DNA of 64,000 nucleotides from Flavobacterium sp. ALJ2 (GCF_015594725.1 NZ_JADNRC010000004.1:124001-188000), one strand, 5' to 3'; numbered from the stretch's first letter, positions 33,564 through 43,420 are shown. Translations and numbers: made by a program. The notes: a model not told the origin generated them from the letters alone.

Positions 33564-34046
33564 ATGGATTTAAAAGAAATTCAAAACCTAATCAAATTTG
33601 TAGCAAATTCGGGAGTTGCTGAAGTAAAGTTGGAGATGGATGATGTTAAAATCACCATTAGAACAACTTTAGAAGGTAATGTAACTGAAACCACGTATGT
33701 TCAACAATTGCCAGCTCAAGCAACATTGCCACAAGCTGTAGTGCCTCAGCAAGCGGCTCCAGTAGTTACAACTACAGAAGTTCCAGTTGCAGCAGAAAAT
33801 TCTAATTTGATTACTATAAAATCGCCAATTATTGGAACTTTTTATAGAAAACCTTCACCAGACAAACCAGCTTTTGCAGAGATAGGTTCAACAATTGCTA
33901 AAGGAGATGTTCTTTGTGTTATTGAAGCAATGAAATTATTTAATGAAATTGAATCTGAAGTTTCTGGTAAAATTGTTAAGATTTTAGTAGATGATATGTC
34001 TCCAGTTGAGTTTGATCAACCGTTGTTTTTAGTAGATCCATCATAA
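33564..34046 (+). CDS. accB: Biotin carboxyl carrier protein of acetyl-CoA carboxylase
   Basis: 160 residues with the biotinylation site EAMKLFN (K124), a Pro/Ala-rich linker (about 48-78) and a C-terminal biotinyl domain. It is 22 bases after fabH and 89 bases before accC, the usual order. Biotin is attached to K124 and carries CO2 to the carboxyltransferase. Confidence 0.96.
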   Translation: MDLKEIQNLIKFVANSGVAEVKLEMDDVKITIRTTLEGNVTETTYVQQLPAQATLPQAVVPQQAAPVVTTTEVPVAAENSNLITIKSPIIGTFYRKPSPDKPAFAEIGSTIAKGDVLCVIEAMKLFNEIESEVSGKIVKILVDDMSPVEFDQPLFLVDPS

Positions 34047-34050
34047 AAAA

Positions 34051-34133
34051 TTAGATTTTAGATTTTAGATTTTAGAAATTTTCTATAATCTAATAATCAT
34101 ATGATCTAATTATCTAATTATCTAATTTTAAAA
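34051..34133. repeat. Short tandem repeats between accB and accC
   Basis: AGATTTT repeated three times, then a spacer, then ATCTAATT repeated three times. The two blocks are partly complementary and can fold into a weak hairpin. Such TTAGATTTTAGA-type spacers are common between Flavobacterium genes; no function can be assigned. Confidence 0.65.
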
Positions 34134-34135
34134 AG

Positions 34136-35482
34136 ATGTTTAAAAAAATATTAATTGCGAATAGAGGAGAAATTGCACTTCGTGTAATTCGTACATGTAA
34201 GGAAATGGGGATTAAGACTGTTGCAGTCTACTCAACTGCCGATGCTGAGAGCTTACATGTTAAATTTGCAGATGAAGCAGTTTGTATAGGTCCTCCTCCG
34301 AGTAACTTATCGTATTTGAAAATGTCAAATATTATTGCTGCTGCCGAAATTACAAATGCAGATGCAATACATCCAGGATATGGATTTCTTTCTGAGAATT
34401 CGAAGTTTTCTAAAATATGTCAGGAACACGGAATCAAATTTATTGGTGCTGCTCCTGAAATGATTGACAGAATGGGAGATAAGGCTTCTGCCAAAGCAAC
34501 AATGAAAGAAGCAGGAGTTCCTTGTGTACCAGGTTCAGACGGATTGTTAGAATCATTTGAACAAACACAAAAATTAGCTGAAGAATTCGGTTATCCAGTG
34601 ATGCTTAAGGCTACTGCTGGTGGTGGTGGAAAAGGAATGAGAGCAGTTTGGAAAGCAGAAGAGCTTCAAAAAGCTTGGGATAGTGCACGTCAGGAATCAT
34701 TAGCTGCTTTTGGTAATGACGGAATGTATCTTGAAAAATTAATCGAAGAGCCTCGCCATATCGAAATTCAGATTGTAGGAGATTCTTATGGTAAAGCATG
34801 TCATCTATCAGAAAGAGATTGTTCTGTACAACGTCGTCATCAAAAATTAACTGAAGAAACTCCTTCGCCATTCATGACAGATGAATTGCGTACTAAAATG
34901 GGTGAAGCCGCTGTAAAAGCTGCTGAATTTATTAAGTATGAGGGAGCAGGTACAGTTGAGTTTTTGGTTGATAAACACAGAAATTTCTATTTCATGGAAA
35001 TGAATACACGTATTCAGGTAGAGCACCCTATTACAGAGCAAGTTATTGATTATGACTTGATTCGTGAGCAAATTATGGTTGCCGCAGGAATTCCAATTTC
35101 TGGAAAAAATTATTTACCACAATTACATGCTATAGAATGTCGTATTAATGCTGAAGATCCATATAATGATTTTCGCCCTTCACCAGGAAAAATTACTACG
35201 CTTCATATGCCAGGAGGTCACGGTGTACGTCTAGATACGCATGTGTATTCAGGTTATAGTATTCCGCCAAATTATGATTCAATGATTGCTAAATTAATTA
35301 CTACTGCACAATCTCGTGAAGAGGCAATTAGCAAGATGAGAAGAGCTTTGGATGAGTTTGTAATCGAAGGAGTTAAAACAACAATTCCTTTTCACAGACA
35401 ATTAATGGATGATCCACGTTATATCGCAGGAGATTATACGACTGCTTTTATGGATACATTTAAAATGAAAGATTTGGAATAG
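34136..35482 (+). CDS. accC: Acetyl-CoA carboxylase, biotin carboxylase subunit
   Basis: 448 residues, ATP-grasp fold. Visible: [17 protein letters not shown] (N-terminal), glycine-rich loop [39 protein letters not shown] (metal and biotin region) and RINAEDP. Carboxylates biotin on AccB using ATP and bicarbonate. A terminator follows. Confidence 0.97.
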   Translation: MFKKILIANRGEIALRVIRTCKEMGIKTVAVYSTADAESLHVKFADEAVCIGPPPSNLSYLKMSNIIAAAEITNADAIHPGYGFLSENSKFSKICQEHGIKFIGAAPEMIDRMGDKASAKATMKEAGVPCVPGSDGLLESFEQTQKLAEEFGYPVMLKATAGGGGKGMRAVWKAEELQKAWDSARQESLAAFGNDGMYLEKLIEEPRHIEIQIVGDSYGKACHLSERDCSVQRRHQKLTEETPSPFMTDELRTKMGEAAVKAAEFIKYEGAGTVEFLVDKHRNFYFMEMNTRIQVEHPITEQVIDYDLIREQIMVAAGIPISGKNYLPQLHAIECRINAEDPYNDFRPSPGKITTLHMPGGHGVRLDTHVYSGYSIPPNYDSMIAKLITTAQSREEAISKMRRALDEFVIEGVKTTIPFHRQLMDDPRYIAGDYTTAFMDTFKMKDLE

Positions 35483-35501
35483 ATTATTACATATAGTATT
35501 G

Positions 35502-35531
35502 AAAGCCTCACAGTAATGTGAGGCTTTTTTT
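35502..35531 (+). terminator. Terminator after accC
   Basis: AAAGCCTCACA and TGTGAGGCTTT around GTAA, followed by Ts. Confidence 0.9.
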
Positions 35532-35601
35532 ATTTGTATGATTTTAAAAAATCAAATTATGTGTATTTTTTACACACTTTATATCCACTTTACCCACTAT
35601 T

Positions 35602-35637
35602 CGATTAGCGGTGGTTTTATATTTTAACAGCTAATCG
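35602..35637. promoter_or_regulatory. Inverted repeat CGATTAGC/GCTAATCG before the PepSY-like cluster
   Basis: Arms 35602-35609 and 35630-35637, perfect over 8 bases, centres about 28 bases apart, in the 262-base gap before the first PepSY-like gene. A candidate operator, perhaps for the response regulator encoded downstream. No clear sigma-54 -24/-12 element (GG-N10-GC) was found in the gap. Confidence 0.45.
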
Positions 35638-35744
35638 TGTGTTTAGTAGTTGTTTATGTTGTTTTGTGGTCTTTTTAGTTTTACGGCATAATAATTTCTT
35701 TATCTGAAGTGTAAAACAATACAAATAATTTAAAATCTATTATT

Positions 35745-36041
35745 ATGAAAAAGTTAATCTTATCAGCCGCAATCCTATTAGGAAGTTTGTCTTCATTTGC
35801 AACAGCTTTACCAACTTCAGTTATAGATGTTAAAACTACATCAGTACAGGAAGAATATACTGAAATTAAAATAGAAGAATTACCAGCAGCAATTTCAGAA
35901 GCTTTGAAAAAAGCATATCCAGATGCAATACTTAATAAAGCATATGTAAATGCTAATAAAGAGTATAAGTTAGATGTAACTGTAGGAGATAAAGTGGGAA
36001 GTCTTTTTGCAGATGCAACAGGAAATTGGATTAAAAAATAA
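35745..36041 (+). CDS. PepSY-like secreted protein, copy 1 of 5
   Basis: 98 residues: signal peptide (1-19, FATA cleavage region) and one PepSY-like domain (ELPAAISEALKKAYPDA, then EYKLDVTVGDKVGSLFADA, then GNWIKK). Such periplasmic proteins can bind proteins or metals; the exact role is unknown. Nearly identical to copies 2 and 3. First gene of a tandem array that ends before a two-component system. Confidence 0.85.
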   Translation: MKKLILSAAILLGSLSSFATALPTSVIDVKTTSVQEEYTEIKIEELPAAISEALKKAYPDAILNKAYVNANKEYKLDVTVGDKVGSLFADATGNWIKK

Positions 36042-36091
36042 TTCGATTTAGAAAGTCAAAAAAATTAAAAAACATATAAAAATATATCATT

Positions 36092-36388
36092 ATGAAAAAG
36101 TTAATCTTATCAGCAGCAATCGTATTAGGAAGTTTATCTTCATTCGCATCAACTTTACCAACTTCAGTTATAGATGTTAAAACTACATCAGTTCAGGAAG
36201 AATATACTGAAATTAAAATAGAAGAAATGCCAGCAGCTATTGCGGAAGCTTTGAAAAAAGCATATCCAGATGCGGTACTTAATAAAGCATATGTAAATAC
36301 CAATAAAGAGTATAAGTTAGATATAACTGTAGGAGATAAAGTGGGAAGTCTTTTTGCAGATGCAACAGGAAATTGGATTAAAAAATAA
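36092..36388 (+). CDS. PepSY-like secreted protein, copy 2 of 5
   Basis: 98 residues. Differs from copy 1 at only about ten residues, among them S-T for A-L near the cleavage site and M for L in EEMPAA. The intergenic sequence after it (AATTCGATTTAGAAA) is also copied, so the duplication unit includes the spacer. Same predicted export and fold as copy 1. Confidence 0.85.
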   Translation: MKKLILSAAIVLGSLSSFASTLPTSVIDVKTTSVQEEYTEIKIEEMPAAIAEALKKAYPDAVLNKAYVNTNKEYKLDITVGDKVGSLFADATGNWIKK

Positions 36389-36441
36389 TTCGATTTAGAA
36401 AATAAAAATAAATTAAAAAAACATATAAAAAATATATCATT

Positions 36442-36738
36442 ATGAAAAAGTTAATCTTATCAGCAGCAATCGTATTAGGAAGTTTATCTTCATTCGCAAC
36501 AACTTTATCAACTTCAATTGTAGATGTCAAAACTACCTCAGTTCAGGAAGAATATACTGAAATTAAAATTGAAGAGTTACCAGCTGCTATTACAGAAGCT
36601 TTGAAAAAAGCATATCCAGATGCAGTACTTAATAAAGCATATGTAAATGCTAACAAAGAGTATAAGCTAGATGTAACAGTAGGAGATAAAGTGGGAAGTC
36701 TTTTTGCAGATGCAACAGGAAACTGGATTAAAAAATAA
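36442..36738 (+). CDS. PepSY-like secreted protein, copy 3 of 5
   Basis: 98 residues, close to copies 1 and 2 (differences mainly in the segment after the signal peptide, TLSTSIVDVK). DNA identity extends into the leader ATATATCATTATG. It is the last of the recently duplicated set. Confidence 0.85.
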   Translation: MKKLILSAAIVLGSLSSFATTLSTSIVDVKTTSVQEEYTEIKIEELPAAITEALKKAYPDAVLNKAYVNANKEYKLDVTVGDKVGSLFADATGNWIKK

Positions 36739-36774
36739 TTCGATTTAGAAGTTTAAAACATTAAATTTAGTATC

Positions 36775-37071
36775 ATGAAAAAGTTAATCTTATCCGTAGC
36801 AATTGTATTAGGAGGTTTATCAGCTAATGCTACAACTGTAGCAATTACAGAATCTACTGTAAAAGTAGTTAGTGTTCAGGATGAATACGTAGAGATTAGT
36901 GCAGATGCACTTCCTGCAGAAGTAAAAGCTACTCTTGAAAAATCTTTTCCAGATGCGAAACTGGAAAAAGCTTATAAAAATGAAAAAGATGTATATAAAC
37001 TAGAAATCGTTCATAGCGATAAAAAATATACTATTTTCTCTGACGCATTAGGAAATTTGATCAAAAAATAA
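36775..37071 (+). CDS. PepSY-like secreted protein, copy 4 of 5
   Basis: 98 residues with the same signal peptide type and domain plan but a clearly diverged mature part (ALPAEVKATLEKSFPDAKLE; FSDALGNLIKK). Older paralogue. The conserved signal region against a diverged domain suggests similar export and a changed ligand. Confidence 0.85.
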   Translation: MKKLILSVAIVLGGLSANATTVAITESTVKVVSVQDEYVEISADALPAEVKATLEKSFPDAKLEKAYKNEKDVYKLEIVHSDKKYTIFSDALGNLIKK

Positions 37072-37111
37072 TTGATCACAAGCCAAACGAGTTAAATTTA
37101 AACATATCATT

Positions 37112-37408
37112 ATGAAAAAAGTAATCTTATCCGTAGCAATTGTTTTAGGGAGTCTGTCGATTTATGCAGTCGATCTAACAATTACAGAGCCAGTGATTAA
37201 AGTTGCAATTACGCAAGATGGCTACACTGAAGTTAGTGAAGACACGGTGCCAGTGGCAGTAAAAACTGCTTTGCAGAAGGCTTATCCGGATGTGAAACTT
37301 GATAAGGTATATGTAAATGAAAAGAAAGAATACAAATTAGAAATCTCAGTTGGTGACCAAAAGGCTACTGTGTATTCAGATGTTAATGGCAATTGGATAA
37401 AAATATAA
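37112..37408 (+). CDS. PepSY-like secreted protein, copy 5 of 5
   Basis: 98 residues, diverged (VPVAVKTALQKAYPDVKLDK; VYSDVNGNWIKI). The signal peptide keeps MKKVILSVAIVLGSLS. It is followed by a terminator, so the five genes form one array separate from the regulator gene. Confidence 0.85.
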   Translation: MKKVILSVAIVLGSLSIYAVDLTITEPVIKVAITQDGYTEVSEDTVPVAVKTALQKAYPDVKLDKVYVNEKKEYKLEISVGDQKATVYSDVNGNWIKI

Positions 37409-37439
37409 TTTAGGTAGATTAGTTTAGGTTTTTTTTAAG

Positions 37440-37470
37440 AAGAGATTGCATTTGCAATCTCTTTTTTTTT
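37440..37470 (+). terminator. Terminator after the PepSY-like array
   Basis: AAGAGATTGCA and TGCAATCTCTT around TT, followed by a T-run. Confidence 0.9.
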
Positions 37471-37532
37471 GCAAAATTTTGTGAAAATACAATTAATTTA
37501 GTCTTATTTTAGCATGAAAAGTCCATACACTA

Positions 37533-38864
37533 ATGCCAAAGATTTTATTAATAGAAGATGATATTTCGTTTTGTAAATTATTAGATAAATTTCTAACAAA
37601 AAAAGCATACACAGTTGTGACTGCCTTTTCTGCAACCGAAGCTCGAAATGTAATTAAGGATGAATCTTTCGATCTTATTATTACAGACTTAAGACTTCCC
37701 GATTCAGATGGGATAGGGTTGATGACTGAATTTAAAAAAATCTATCCAGAAATTCCAGTTATTTTAATGACAGGATATTCAGATGTAAATACTGCTGTGA
37801 AGGCTATAAAAAATGGTGCTGCGGATTATATTTCGAAACCATTTAATCCAGAAGAAGTTTTATTAGTGATTTCAAATGCTTTACAAAATTCAGTTATAGT
37901 TCCAGAAAAAGAACAGAAAGTAAAGCCTCAAAAAAAATCAACCGAATTTGAGATTGTAAAAGGAATTTCTAAAGCTTCAAAGAAATTAGCAGAGCACATT
38001 AAGCTTGTTAGTCCAACCAATATGTCAGTTTTGATAATAGGAGAAAGCGGTACAGGAAAAGAAATCATAGCCAAGAGTATTCATGAACAAAGTCCTAGAA
38101 AAGGGAATAATTTCATTGCAGTAGATTGTGGCGCTATACCTAAAGAATTAGCAGCAAGTGAGTTCTTTGGGCATTTAAAAGGCTCTTTTACTGGAGCGAT
38201 TACTGATAAGATAGGCTATTTTGAGGCTGCAAATGGAGGAACTGTATTTTTAGACGAGATTGGAAATCTTTCTTACGAAAATCAAATTCAACTTTTGAGA
38301 GCTTTGCAAGAACGAAAGATAAAACCCGTTGGGAGTAATAAAGAAATCGATGTTGATATTCGTATAGTAACTGCAACCAATGAGGATTTGCGAGAAGCTG
38401 TACAAAAAGGAGATTTCCGTGAAGATTTATATCATCGGATAAATGAGTTTTCTATTCATTCGCCTTCATTGGTTGAAAGAGAAGAAGACTTAATGATTTT
38501 TGCAGATTTCTTTCTTGAAAAAGCCAATGTACAATTAAACAAAAACATTATTGGTTTTTCGGAAGAAGTAACTGTAGTTTTTCAAAAATACAGGTGGCCT
38601 GGAAATTTAAGAGAACTTCAAAACTGTGTCAAGAGAGCAACGCTACTGTCACAAGGGGATTTTATAGAAACTAGTGTATTACCACTAGAGTTTTTTCAGA
38701 CCCAAAAGCAGGTTCCAAATGATTTTTCATTGTCTGAAAATGAAAAAGAAGCTATAATTCATGCTTTGTCAAAAGCCAAAAACAATAAGTCAGAAGCTGC
38801 AAAAATGCTAAAGATTACCCGTAAAACTTTATACAATAAGTTAAAGCAATACAATATAGATTAA
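37533..38864 (+). CDS. Sigma-54-dependent response regulator (NtrC family)
   Basis: 443 residues in three parts: receiver (1-118, phosphoacceptor D52 in ITDLRLP, K103 region SKPF), AAA+ sigma-54 activator domain (about 145-370) with Walker A GESGTGKE and the sigma-54-contact loop GSFTGA (a variant of GAFTGA), and a C-terminal Fis-type HTH (KSEAAKMLKITRKTLYNKL). It activates RpoN promoters when phosphorylated. The convergent hybrid kinase that overlaps its 3' end by 4 bases is the likely partner; rpoN is at 57.4-58.8 kb. Targets may include the PepSY-like array upstream. Confidence 0.94.
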   Translation: MPKILLIEDDISFCKLLDKFLTKKAYTVVTAFSATEARNVIKDESFDLIITDLRLPDSDGIGLMTEFKKIYPEIPVILMTGYSDVNTAVKAIKNGAADYISKPFNPEEVLLVISNALQNSVIVPEKEQKVKPQKKSTEFEIVKGISKASKKLAEHIKLVSPTNMSVLIIGESGTGKEIIAKSIHEQSPRKGNNFIAVDCGAIPKELAASEFFGHLKGSFTGAITDKIGYFEAANGGTVFLDEIGNLSYENQIQLLRALQERKIKPVGSNKEIDVDIRIVTATNEDLREAVQKGDFREDLYHRINEFSIHSPSLVEREEDLMIFADFFLEKANVQLNKNIIGFSEEVTVVFQKYRWPGNLRELQNCVKRATLLSQGDFIETSVLPLEFFQTQKQVPNDFSLSENEKEAIIHALSKAKNNKSEAAKMLKITRKTLYNKLKQYNID

Positions 38865-41314
38865 GTTATTTCTTTTTCGATTGTCAAAAGTAGTGAATTG
38901 ATTTTAGTTTTTAATTCATCAAAAATTACCCCTAAATCTGTATCAGAGTATTTATTTAGTTCTAAATCATCTAAAGTCTTACTGATTTCAAAAGCATTTA
39001 TTTGCTTGAACATTGGAGACATTCGGTGTGCAATAGCACTAATTTCGGCAGTCTCTTTATTATTGCTACTTTTTTCTAAAACTACTAAGTTTTCTTTTGT
39101 AGATGTTATAAAAGTCTTAAGTACTTCTTGAAGAGCCTCTTTGTCATTGGTTAAAAATGATTTTAAAGAATCAAGAGAGTAGCCTTTTTCTAAATTAAGG
39201 TTATTGATCTCACTATCTTCAGGTTCAATTTTATACGAACTATCAAATAATGAAACTACAGTTTTGAGTAATGTTTTAGGAGAGTACGGTTTTTTTACAA
39301 CAGTTGTAAATCCAGCATCTATATAAACTTTAAAATCTAAATCATCTCTTCCTGTTAAGGCAATTATAGGTTGGTTTTGGTATTGAGAATAGGTGTTTGC
39401 TTTTAACTTTTCTAAAAATTGAAATCCATCAATTCCAGGCATTTGAATATCAGTTATTATAAAGTCAAAAGAGGTGTGTTCTATTGTTTTTAAGGCGTCA
39501 TTGGCATTGTTAAAAGCTAAAACAGTATAATTGTGCTGTTTTAAAACTTCAGACGTTAAACCTAGTAAATTAGCGTCGTCATCTAGTACAATTGCGGTTT
39601 TATATGAGATTAAAGGAGCAGTGTGATTTTCTAGATTAGTTGTTTCTTTTAATTCAGATTCTGGATCGGTATCAAAAACCAATGGAAGCTGAATTTTAAA
39701 AGTACTCCCTTTACCAAAAACACTTTTCAGGTATAAATCGCCCCCTAAAAGAGTAGCTATTTTTTTTGATATGGAAAGCCCCAAGCCAGTTCCTCCATAT
39801 TTTTTTTCAATATTTTCATTAGCTTGAGCAAATTCTTCGAATATTAGATTTTGATTTTTTTTCTCAATTCCAATCCCAGAATCTTCTATTTTTATAATAA
39901 CAAAATCTCCATTGTCATTAATTGAAGCATTGATTTTTATAAAACCTTTTTCAGTAAATTTATAAGCATTACCAATGATATTGCTCAAAATTTGTTTTAG
40001 TCGAAAAGAATCTCCAATTATTTTTTGATTTAATTTTTCATCGGCGTGGATGATAAGTTCTATATCTTTTTGTTCGTAAACAGATTGAATACTTTTAGCA
40101 ACCTCAGTTATGATTTCAGGAAGTAAGAAGGGCTTCTTTTCGAATGTAATTTTTCCAGCTTCGATTTGAGAAAAATCTAGTAAATCCTGTACCAATTGTG
40201 ATATATATTCGGATGAATTTTTAATATTCTTGATAAAATACGATTGTTTAGTATTTATGTCAGAATTGCTTAAGAGTTCTGTATAGCCCACTATGGTGCT
40301 CAATGGAGTTTTTAGATCATGACTTACTGTAGAAATGAGCTGTTCACGGCTTTTTAAAAGATTTCTAGTTTTGAAATTAGCAATTTCTAGTTGTTTCTTA
40401 TAAAGTTGTGTCTTGGAGAAATCACTCGTAATAAGGATAGAAAAAAAGATAGTAAGCAGCAGGCCTACAATGGCAGCACCAGTAACAATCTGATTGATTT
40501 TTTTTAGTGATTTTTCTTTGTCAGTATTATATTTAATGGAGTTTATTATAATTTCTCGTTCAATTATACGTAGTACTTTTCGGAGTTGCTCAGAAATTAA
40601 AATTTCATTTTTTAGTAATTTGTTTTCCTGATAATTGAGCGATTCCTTTTTCTTTTCTGTTTCTCTTTTTACAGAACTTAATAATTTTTTGGATGTTGAT
40701 AAAATAGAGTCAGATGCTTTCTTGCTTAATGTATTTGTGCTATCGTCCGGAATATTCTGATTGAGGTAATCAACATATTTTTGGAGAACATTGCGTTGAT
40801 AAGTTCCTAGTTTTTCAGGGTTTTTAGCAAAATCCTCAAGTTGCAATTTACGTAATGAAAATTCGAGTTTCGTTAATTCATCAATAGCATTATTTACTGT
40901 AACTTCATCATTAGCTTTGTTTTTTATGGATTTTAATTGCCTAATATTTTTAGTCTTTTCGGCCAATAAATAACTCACACTATCCAATAAAACAATTTGA
41001 GATTGGGTAGTAACTATATTTTTTAAAGAATCAATTCGAATTCGTAGGTAATCAGATTCTTTGATGTAGTGTTCGAAATCGGTTTCAGAATTGGACTGAA
41101 TTGTTTTTCGAACCAGACTTTCAGTTTTGTATACATTTGAAAATATCTGACTTACTTTTAAAATTTTAGTTTTTTCAAAAGCGATTTTACTTTCTATGTT
41201 AGAGTAAATAACATTTTCTGAATATAAAACCCACCCCACACTAATTACAAGCGAAGCTAATGCGATGTAACTTATAAAAACTTTGAGCGGAATGTAACTT
41301 TTTTTACTCTCCAT
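38861..41314 (-). CDS. Hybrid sensor histidine kinase with receiver and HPt domains
   Basis: 817 residues. Transmembrane helix 1 (about 12-30), a helical periplasmic sensor with coiled-coil character (about 31-275), transmembrane helix 2 (about 277-297), HisKA with H332 in STVSHDLKTP, HATPase with NAYKFTEKG, DSGIGIEKKN and GGTGLGLSI, a receiver domain (FIITDIQMPG, with KKPYSP), and a C-terminal HPt domain (AIAHRMSPMFKQI). This is a complete internal phosphorelay, and a phosphate could be passed to the convergent response regulator. Confidence 0.93.
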   Translation of the reverse strand: MESKKSYIPLKVFISYIALASLVISVGWVLYSENVIYSNIESKIAFEKTKILKVSQIFSNVYKTESLVRKTIQSNSETDFEHYIKESDYLRIRIDSLKNIVTTQSQIVLLDSVSYLLAEKTKNIRQLKSIKNKANDEVTVNNAIDELTKLEFSLRKLQLEDFAKNPEKLGTYQRNVLQKYVDYLNQNIPDDSTNTLSKKASDSILSTSKKLLSSVKRETEKKKESLNYQENKLLKNEILISEQLRKVLRIIEREIIINSIKYNTDKEKSLKKINQIVTGAAIVGLLLTIFFSILITSDFSKTQLYKKQLEIANFKTRNLLKSREQLISTVSHDLKTPLSTIVGYTELLSNSDINTKQSYFIKNIKNSSEYISQLVQDLLDFSQIEAGKITFEKKPFLLPEIITEVAKSIQSVYEQKDIELIIHADEKLNQKIIGDSFRLKQILSNIIGNAYKFTEKGFIKINASINDNGDFVIIKIEDSGIGIEKKNQNLIFEEFAQANENIEKKYGGTGLGLSISKKIATLLGGDLYLKSVFGKGSTFKIQLPLVFDTDPESELKETTNLENHTAPLISYKTAIVLDDDANLLGLTSEVLKQHNYTVLAFNNANDALKTIEHTSFDFIITDIQMPGIDGFQFLEKLKANTYSQYQNQPIIALTGRDDLDFKVYIDAGFTTVVKKPYSPKTLLKTVVSLFDSSYKIEPEDSEINNLNLEKGYSLDSLKSFLTNDKEALQEVLKTFITSTKENLVVLEKSSNNKETAEISAIAHRMSPMFKQINAFEISKTLDDLELNKYSDTDLGVIFDELKTKINSLLLTIEKEIT

Positions 41315-41420
41315 AGATTGTAATTATTGGGGTTTTTTTATCGCAATTTATTTAATTTTTTCTGATTAAGGCTTATAAATCACAATCAATATGTTATATG
41401 ATTTTAATTAGTAAACGCAA

Positions 41421-41460
41421 AAAAGCCACAGATATCTATTTTAATGTCTGTGGCTTTTGT
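41421..41460. terminator. Bidirectional hairpin between S9 peptidase and kinase
   Basis: AAAAGCCACAGA (41421-41432) and TCTGTGGCTTTT (41447-41458), 12-bp perfect stem with a 14-base loop. It likely ends the peptidase transcript. Confidence 0.7.
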
Positions 41461-41518
41461 ATAAAATTATTTTAAACTAATTTACTTGTTTTTGTTCTCT
41501 TATTTAAGAGCAATTAGA

Positions 41519-43420
41519 TTAAAGCGTTTCTTCTAACCATTTAAAGAATTCACTTTGCCAAACTTGGGCATTCTGAGGTTTTAAAACCCAGTGGTTTTCT
41601 TCAGGGAAATACAATAATCTACTTTTTATTCCGCGTAATTGAGCAGCCTGAAATGCTTCTTGAGATTGGCCAATTGGTACACGGAAATCTTTTCCACCTT
41701 GAATAATTAAGATTGGTTTATTCCATTTGTCAACGTAGTTTATTGGGTTAAATGTAGTATATGCTTTTTGAGCAATTGCATTGTTTTTATCCCAGTAAGG
41801 ACCACCAAAATCCCAGTTGTTAAAGAAAAGCTCTTCGGTAGTTCCAAACATACTTTGCGTATTGAAAACACCATCATGAGCAATAAAAGTCTTAAAACGG
41901 TTGTTGTGAATTCCTGCTAAAAAGAAAGCCGAATAACCACCATAACTTGCGCCTACACAACCTAAACGAGTTTTGTCAACATAGTTTTCTTTAGCAACAT
42001 CATCAATAGCTGATAAGTAATCATCCATAACTTGTCCGCCCCAATCCTTACTAATTTGTTCGTTCCATTTTACTCCATGACCAGGCATCCCGCGACGGTT
42101 TGGCGCTACAACGATATAACCTTTGGCAGCCATTAATGAGAAATTCCAACGGAAAGAATAGGATTGTGTTAAAGCAGATTGTGGTCCGCCTTGGCAATAT
42201 AAAAGTGTCGGATACTTTTTTGAAGCATCAAAATTTGGAGGCAAGATTACCCAAACCAACATTTTCTTGCCATCGGTTGTAGTAACGTAACGTCTCTCTG
42301 TTTTGCTTAAAGTAAGTTTCTCGTATGTGTTAGTATTTACATCTGATAATTGTCTCCAAGTGTTCTCTTTTAAATTAAAAGAGAAAATTTCGTTAGCATG
42401 ATTCATGTCTGATCTGGTAACAATAATATTGTCATCTGCAAAACCAACTAAATCATTCACATCATAGTTACCATTTGTAATTTGACGAACATTTACAGCA
42501 ATTTTTGTTAATCCAGGAAAGTTCACTTCAAAAAGTTGCTTTGTACCATCAATAGGTGCCACAAAAAAGACTTTCTTACCATCTTTGCTCCACATAAAAC
42601 TATTTACAGTTCCATCCCAATTGGCAGTTAGGTTCATTTTCATGCCTTTAAAATCAACAATAATATCATTTTTATCAGCCTCATATCCGTCACGTTTCAT
42701 TTGCAACCAAGTTAAATTACCAGTTGGCGAAAATTGCGGAGCCATATCATAACCTAAATTGTCCTCCGTTCTATTTATTGTTTTACCAGTTTGAAGGTTG
42801 TATTCGTAAATATCAGTATTGGTAGAAATTGCATACTGTGTTCCAGCTTTTTTCTTGCTTACATATAAAATGCTTTTGCTATCAGGCGACCAGATATAGT
42901 CTTCGTCTCCACCAAAAGGTTTTTGAGGACTGTTGAAATTTTCTCCTTTTAAAAGATCAATTCCAGTAGCGCCATCTTTGTTTTCTTTGTAAAAAACATG
43001 ATTGAATTTACCCTCATTCCAAGTGTCCCAATGGCGATAATCTAGACCATCATAGATTTGTGCATCAGATTTATTCAGGTTAGGGTAAAAATCTTTTCCT
43101 AAAACTTTATCAATTTTTACTTCTTCATTATACACTAAAAATTTTCCATTTGGAGAAATGTTTTTATCAGTTAAAATTGTTTTTATATCTGAAACTTCAG
43201 TTGCTTTCCCACCATTTACAGGTAGAGAATAATATTTTGATTGTGAATTGTCTTCAGTAATTGATGGTGTTGTAACCTTATAAACAACGTTTTTTCCATC
43301 TTTGGAAAGTCCAAGCGCAGTAACTCGTCCTAGTTTCCATAATAATTCGGGTGACATTACATTTTGTGCCATGGTGCTTAAACTCATCATTACTAAGGTT
43401 GTAAATAGTGCTTTTTTCAT
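41519..43420 (-). CDS. Secreted S9-family prolyl oligopeptidase-like peptidase
   Basis: 633 residues with a signal peptide (1-18, LSTMAQ), a beta-propeller N-terminal region (about 25-360, with repeats such as WSPDSKSILY and WSKDGKKVFF) and an alpha/beta hydrolase domain. Catalytic serine is in GASYGGYS, the acid in GGKDFRVP, and His in EENHWVL. Likely removes dipeptides or cleaves peptides in the periplasm. Single gene. Confidence 0.94.
   Translation of the reverse strand: MKKALFTTLVMMSLSTMAQNVMSPELLWKLGRVTALGLSKDGKNVVYKVTTPSITEDNSQSKYYSLPVNGGKATEVSDIKTILTDKNISPNGKFLVYNEEVKIDKVLGKDFYPNLNKSDAQIYDGLDYRHWDTWNEGKFNHVFYKENKDGATGIDLLKGENFNSPQKPFGGDEDYIWSPDSKSILYVSKKKAGTQYAISTNTDIYEYNLQTGKTINRTEDNLGYDMAPQFSPTGNLTWLQMKRDGYEADKNDIIVDFKGMKMNLTANWDGTVNSFMWSKDGKKVFFVAPIDGTKQLFEVNFPGLTKIAVNVRQITNGNYDVNDLVGFADDNIIVTRSDMNHANEIFSFNLKENTWRQLSDVNTNTYEKLTLSKTERRYVTTTDGKKMLVWVILPPNFDASKKYPTLLYCQGGPQSALTQSYSFRWNFSLMAAKGYIVVAPNRRGMPGHGVKWNEQISKDWGGQVMDDYLSAIDDVAKENYVDKTRLGCVGASYGGYSAFFLAGIHNNRFKTFIAHDGVFNTQSMFGTTEELFFNNWDFGGPYWDKNNAIAQKAYTTFNPINYVDKWNKPILIIQGGKDFRVPIGQSQEAFQAAQLRGIKSRLLYFPEENHWVLKPQNAQVWQSEFFKWLEETL

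Noticed and set aside
35745..37408. Repeat array of CRISPR or tandem-repeat type
   Set aside because: The repeats are about 350 bases long and each is a complete gene with its own signal peptide. No CRISPR-like short repeats with unique spacers were found anywhere in the window.
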